A DNA stretch of 64,000 bases from Brienomyrus brachyistius. Its lineage: Eukaryota; Chordata; Actinopteri; Osteoglossiformes; Mormyridae. Under the pieces are notes generated by a model. That model was not told the DNA's origin and ran no database searches. It saw only the letters and a program-made list of their open reading frames with translations. The translations under genes and the position numbers were made by a program. The stretch spans positions 1,302,001 to 1,366,000 of the forward strand of contig NC_064545.1 of assembly GCF_023856365.1 (NCBI RefSeq), in the 5' to 3' direction. Each line of letters starts with the position of its first letter. Within the stretch, counting starts at the first letter, position 1. Below, piece after piece: positions 58,816-64,000 of this stretch.

Positions 58816-60720
58816 ATCTTTTGAGTTGCTGTTCTTCGAATATAAGCATAAGGGATCACATTGCCTTTCTGTTTCATGTAACATTTTGAGATACACTTCA
58901 GGCTATGGGGGTTTATGACTCTCATCCCTGCTGAGGAACCTTCACTTTCACTTGAGTATCCATGAAGTGAAGATTGCAATCTGGCCACATGTGGGGGAAT
59001 TAGTACACTTGCCATTTCTGGACTGAGGCGGTCCTGGTTTGAGGTGGGGTACAGTGGGGGGGGGGGGGGCGGGGGGTTGACTGCTCTACCGATGGTGAAT
59101 GAGTTATTGCACAAAATGTGACCCAACTGTTTATCACAGTGTGACTAAAAGAATTCTTTTAAAAAAAATCCCAAGGAGGTACTCATTCTGTCAACATCAA
59201 ACGGCTCTTGACGTGTGTTCGTACAATGGTGAAATTTATGGAAATGCAGATTTGTCAGTGCACAACAAAGCGCCCTTTGATGAATACCTTTGATTTGAGA
59301 TACATGATAATATATTTAAAGTCAAACATTTACAGTGTGTGTGCCGAAACAACACAGGGCAGCAGCGAGTGCGAGTGAAGTGGGTTTGAAGTCTTATTTA
59401 TACGTTTTATCTCAGTAATGTTTAAAGCCCAAAAGGTTAATCTGACACCAATGGTTAGTGACTATAGTGAGGGTTTTTATGTGAACTGTAATTTAGCTGT
59501 GTGACAGTCTGCGGTAATTAACCGAGCACAAGCTAAAGCCTGTCATTAGCCGCAGAAAACACAGGTCCCGGGAGGCTAGGGGGAATGGGGTGTTATGACT
59601 TATCGGATGATTCATAGCACTTTACGAAAGAGGCAGAAATTTTCTGGACTTCAGCAACCAAAATGGGAAAACAACCCATAGCGTGAACAAAAAATAGACT
59701 GCATTAGCCGATTCACCTTCTATAGAAATGTCTAGAAGCTGTAGCTGTGTTTATTGGGGGGGGGGGGGGGGGGGTGATTAGCTACCGGCTTGATGGCTCT
59801 GCAGTTGAGCTGACTCCAGTGCCGTGTGGAGTCAGGTAGCTTGGCTCCTGGGCTCCACTACAGCTCTGGCAGTGCTATCCATCAGCCTTGATCTTCACTG
59901 GGTTTGCCCTGACTTTTTCTGGGCACTCCTGCTTCCTGCGACATCCCGAAGGAATGCCGTCTCAGAAGGCCTGTAATCCCGTTTAGGGACACGCTGCACC
60001 CCCTGCAGCGACCTGCTGTTCCAGCCCATTTTTGGTAGCCACTGTTCCTGTCTTGTGGCCTCTGGCCCTAAGAGCTCCTTCCAGGTTTTTCTGGGTCTGG
60101 CCGTGCTGGGAGTTAATGCTGACAGACGAGCTTAAACTCAGCCATGCTGTAATATTCATGCTGTCTTCCTGTCGAGTATGAGAAGACATTTTCCAAAAAG
60201 TGACTTTAAAATTTAATGCTTCGATTGAATTGCTTAATTGAATAATTTAAGTTTCATAAATAGAGAATGATGGTAATAATTTGCATAAATACAGTGCATC
60301 AAAAAAAATCAAGATGAAAAATATCTAAGTGACTTTATGAACGACTCCTATGCAGTAAACTCACTGACATACTATAAACCTGCTTCTCTGTACGTTTCAG
60401 TTACAATTCACAACAAATCTGTAATATTGTTGCCAAATCCATCCCTCAGATAAAAATTTGCAGAAACTGAGAGTTTGTGATAAATACCAGTTTAATCAGT
60501 ACATTTTAAATATGCTGCCTCTTCCACAAACAAGGTACTGCAAAAGAAACATCGACATCCCGTGTATATGTGGGTAATGCCCATTCGCTGTGTGGCTTCT
60601 GGTGTCTTTCTGTGATGTGTTGCGAAGGTAAACTTTGCTTTCAGTAATCATTAATTTCGGAATAGTTATTGATAGAAATGTTTAGTTACAAATTATGACC
60701 TTTTCTTGTACCTAATATGC
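58816..60720. other. Intergenic DNA with G14 and G19 runs
   Basis: G14 at 59056-59069 and G19 at 59756-59774. An AT-rich stretch at 60290-60480 starts TACAGTGCATCAAAAAAA, faintly like a Tc1-type end, but no partner end was found. No gene. Confidence 0.5.
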
Positions 60721-60726
60721 CATGTA

Positions 60727-61003
60727 CCCCCCCCCCCCCCCACCGCGAGAAGGAAGCTGGAATTTGTTGCTCTTGCCACTGTATAAAGTGGTGTGTCCGG
60801 GTGTTATTTATCTACGTGGTGTATATTTCAGCAAGGCGATATAACTGTGGCAGGCGTGTGATTTACCAAATGATCCATAAACAGTATGTAGAGCGCATTC
60901 TGTGTCAGCATTTTCAAACTCCTGGGCGTTTTGTTTTACCCCCGCCCTTAATCAGGGGGTACTTAGCACCCAGACATGTCCCGCGACCCCCCCCCCCCCC
61001 CCC
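60727..61003. repeat. Stretch bounded by C15 and C17 runs
   Basis: C15 at 60727-60741 and C17 at 60987-61003. The sequence between has no recognised feature. Confidence 0.8.
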
Positions 61004-62155
61004 ACCCCACCCTGATGGCTGACACTCCTCAACAGGCATGTAGGGGGATGATTTATGTTCCCCCGCCCCCCACGTCACATTGTGGAGGTATTGCAGCTGC
61101 AGTGGGAGTTCATGCAGCTGGCCCGCGACCCCCCCAACGCCGTCCCATACGGTTTGGGCCCGACACCTGATCGCCGCCGGGCAGGACACTTGGGATCTTA
61201 CAAAAATGGAAAAACTTCCAAAGGCAGAAAATCGACACAAGCTTCATTTATTACTGCTGTGAGTCCTTTATATAAATCCATCCTCCTTCGCATTTATCTT
61301 GTATGTACTTGATTTATTGGAATTTTTTTATGGTTTTTGTGGTAAAGTGTTACTATTATTTAGCCCTGTCTGCTTGTGGAAGTGTCTTGTACAGATGAAA
61401 TATGAAATGGTCTCCCGCATTGTTTTCATGCAGTTTTTAAATCACTTTCTTTATCCTGATCGGTTTTTACTTTGCATGTATTGCAGAGTAACTCCAGGAA
61501 AGTTTATGGTTGTCCATTTTATGGTGTTTAGAAATGTATCCATGTTTTATAGTAATGAGGAAAGCCTTGTTCAGGGGATGCTGTCTCTGAAAGAATGCCC
61601 CCATCGAGTGTTCCACTTGGGGGGCAGAGAGCAGGGTGCCTGTGGGGTTTTGGTGAAGAACGTGAGCTGAGGAAACTGATATGATCCGAAACATTACCGG
61701 GCAGGAGCTGAGTGTGCCCTGAACGCCGCCCCAAGGATGCACTGTGCTTAAGGGCTGTGATTTATTATCAGCTCGTGTTAAAGAGCGTGTCTTGTGCCGT
61801 GTGCTGCAGCGCTGCAAAGTGATCCTCCTCCACTGTGGAGCAGTCACATGACACTCGGGCCAGCCAATGGCGAGGGGGTCATGCTGTCTTTGAAAACGCA
61901 AAGCCATGTGGCCCCTGTGCTGCTGTCTCATCGCATCACGCATCTCTGTTGATTCCCGTCCAGGATGACTTACGAGATGCAAAAAGTGGGGAAGACAAAG
62001 AAAGAATGCGACGCTTAATGCGAGTCGTCAGTGCTCACAGGAAGCAGCCCAGAGCTCCGGATTTCTGCTCCTTTTACTTCAGGTCCCATAATCACTGTTT
62101 TGTCAGAAATTATAACATGATTCCCTATGAGTCTGCATTGTTTTAACGCGTGGTT
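61004..62155. other. Intergenic DNA, no gene supported
   Basis: Frames of 123 codons (61299-61670, plus) and 171 codons (61467-61982, minus) overlap on opposite strands and lack domains. Confidence 0.4.
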
Positions 62156-62890
62156 TGCCCAAATTTCTGTTTTCACGCTGCTTAAACTCAACCCTGCTCT
62201 ACATTTCTCTATTAATTTTTAAATCCAGTAAATTTATTAAGCGCATTTCCTTCACACTTCCCCATACCTTTGAAATGCATATTAAACAATGAAACCTTCA
62301 CAATACAGCCTGAAAACACGACATCGCCTTTTTAAAAATGCATTTCACTCCTTTGTCTTTTTTTTTTCTTCGTTTCCCCAAACACTCGGTTTCCTACAGA
62401 TCATCCCGGCCTACATCCTAATGCAGGTAGAGCGCACGGTAAATAATTCAGACGAAATTAATTTTACAGCACCTTGTTTCCACAGAGCCCGCCAGCATCT
62501 GTTGTCAAGCTCCGCGTTTACACCGCTGGCCACTGCTCTCCTGCTACGTGCGAGATGTTTTATTTAATTCCCCGATGTGTCACTTGGTTGAAGGAGATAC
62601 GCCGGGTTGCGGTGAACCTCCCCCGAACCCCTGAACCCTTGCAATCGAAGATCGGCCCCAGTTACTGGAAGCCAACTCCAGTCCGTCTCCTACAAAATGT
62701 GACGGGACCCTGTAGCAGCGGAGGTGTTAAACAGAGAGTCCATTTGGAAATCACTGCCCATAATGAAATGGAGTATGCACTATTTATAGAGAATTGGCAG
62801 CTTTGGACACACGGCAGACCCTCTTCCCGGTGCCCTGCAGTAAATCTGAATGCTTTTACTTCTGGCAACCCTTTAGTTTAAGGTCATAAA
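62156..62890. promoter_or_regulatory. Candidate conserved non-coding element
   Basis: GTAAATTTATTAAGCGC, GACGAAATTAATTTTACAGC (62449-62468), CCCATAATGAAATGG and GCACTATTTATAGAG (MEF2-like CTATTTATAG) occur in a mostly repeat-free block. The 135-codon frame at 62474-62881 has no recognisable domain. Confidence 0.28.
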
Positions 62891-63395
62891 CCATTAATAC
62901 ATTATTAACAATCATCGGATAATATATTAAAAGATAGAAAGATTCATTCACAATCAAATTTAGAGATGTATTACAACTATATCTTGCTCCTCTTTTACAA
63001 GGTAATTATGAAAACACCTGTTAATCACTTGCAAGTATAAAACAATGGGTTTGTTTTACGAGCTCTTTAGGAAACGCTCTTTGTAATGCATTATAAATGT
63101 GATTATAGGTTAATCTTTTATCTATGATTATATTGTCAAATGATTAGTGACACTTTATTAATAGCTAAGGTGCAAATGTTAGAGTGTTACCTAACCTTAG
63201 AGTTTAATCTGTGTTATATGGTTTTCAATATATTTCAGTTCAGCTACTTAAATAATCCCAAATCTGCTGGCACTGTTAGCTTTGAAAATTTTATTGAATA
63301 TTTTTCCAATAAGTGAACATTTAGGACAGAGCAATACACAGGAACAACACCCACACATTTACTGGCCAGTGACGGAGCCTGTGTAATGTGTGTTA
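62891..63395. other. AT-rich intergenic DNA, nothing recognised
   Basis: No gene or repeat is identified. Confidence 0.4.
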
Positions 63396-63399
63396 GATG

Positions 63400-63598
63400 T
63401 TATCAGTCCCCACAAGGGCAAATTCCATTTTATAAATATCTGTGACTGCAATCAAAAAACTAAAAATGTCAAAAATCTTGTATTTTGTTTGGTTACTTAT
63501 GGTTAAGGTCAGGGCTGGGTAGGGGTTAAGGTCGTCATGTTGGGATTAGGGTTTTGCCCATAGAAATGAATGTACAATCCCCACAAAGATATGAGTAC

Positions 63599-63633
<35 letters not shown>
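63400..63633 (+). repeat. GTCCCCAC-family repeat, copy 5
   Basis: It starts CAGTCCCCACAAGGGC, then CTGTGACTGCAATCAAAAAAC, TTACTTATGGTTAAGGTCAGG, GCTGGGTAGGGGTTAAGG, GGATTAGGGTTTTGCCCATAG and AATCCCCACAAAGATATG, and ends in a (GT)16 run at 63601-63633. Same orientation as copy 1. Confidence 0.9.
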
Positions 63634-63636
<3 letters not shown>

Positions 63637-63640
63637 ATCA

Positions 63641-63740
63641 TGTGATGGATTGCCATCCTGTCCAGGGTGTCCCCCTGCCTTATGCCCCAGGCTGCCTGGG
63701 ACAGGCTCCAGGCCCCCATATTTCATAGATGGATAGATCA
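63641..63740 (+). mobile_element. 3'-half fragment of the GGCAGCATGG-type repeat
   Basis: TGATGGATTGCCATCCTGTCCAGGGTGT, CTGCCTTATGCCCCAGGCTG, CCTGGGACAGGCTCCAGG and ATAGATGGATAGAT are in the order typical of this fish repeat. The 5' half is missing; the fragment directly follows the (GT)n end of the preceding repeat. Confidence 0.75.
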
Positions 63741-64000
63741 AGATTAATATTATACAAAGGAAAAAAAGCAAACTGACACTTGTCGTTCTGCTGCACCTTG
63801 GAAATGATCATCCTGTTACAGCTAATGTTACATCTCGATGTACTTTTCTTATACAGCGACAAGCACACTCTGTTTATTAGGTACACCTGCTTGCCAACGA
63901 AAACAGCCTATCCCTCCAAAGAGGGAATCATGTGACTGAAACTGAATATATACAGCATACAGACAGGGTCAAGCGGTTCAGTTACTGGGCAGCTTAAGCA
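63741..64000. other. Intergenic DNA to the window edge
   Basis: Contains GTTTATTAGGTACACCTGCTTG, a block I have seen as part of dispersed fish repeats, truncated by the window end. No gene. Confidence 0.4.

Noticed and set aside
60290..60480. Possible Tc1-type element starting TACAGTGCATC
   Set aside because: Only one end-like sequence was found; no inverted partner or second TA boundary could be located.
61467..61982. 171-codon minus-strand open frame
   Set aside because: No recognisable domain, overlaps an unrelated 123-codon frame on the plus strand, and has no supporting promoter or splice signals.

Overview
The window looks like vertebrate nuclear DNA, most probably from a ray-finned (teleost-type) fish. 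The evidence is spliced genes with GT/AG introns, long (CA)n microsatellites, a tRNA-derived SINE with the fish-type 'TTGGATAAAAGCATCT' tail, Tc1- and Harbinger-like miniature transposons, and a 'GTCCCCAC' repeat family common in fish genomes. I cannot name the species.

The only protein-coding gene I can support is an Iroquois TALE-homeobox gene, irx3, on the minus strand (coding span 10312 down to 7446). It reconstructs completely as four coding exons (10312-10103, 9371-8357, 7803-7740, 7500-7446), giving 447 codons plus a stop, with consistent splice phases. The N-terminus, homeodomain with PYP loop, acidic stretch, Iro box and conserved C-terminal tail are all present. I cannot decide between the teleost paralogues irx3a and irx3b.

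Layout: 1-7.2 kb is the 3' flank of irx3, the side on which FTO lies in other vertebrates; no FTO exon is visible. The irx3 gene fills 7.2-10.4 kb. From 10.4 to 64 kb there is a gene desert on the 5' side of irx3, the side facing irx5 in vertebrate IrxB clusters. Such deserts hold long-range enhancers, and several blocks here look like conserved non-coding elements (low-copy, AT-rich with many homeodomain cores, no coding potential). Their conservation could not be tested here.

Between these blocks lie repeats: five tandem arrays (18.4-19.05, 39.2-40.5, 47.1-47.6, 49.0-49.9 and 58.2-58.8 kb), five copies of the GTCCCCAC family, a SINE and other tRNA-like repeat fragments, two complete-looking miniature DNA transposons (24484-25174 and 34272-34533), several microsatellites, and about twenty poly(G)/poly(C) runs of 10-23 bases. 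Long open frames over the arrays, including two of more than 400 codons at 49-50 kb, are artefacts of the repeats. I did not find a new gene system; the main interest is the regulatory landscape and the repeat biology.
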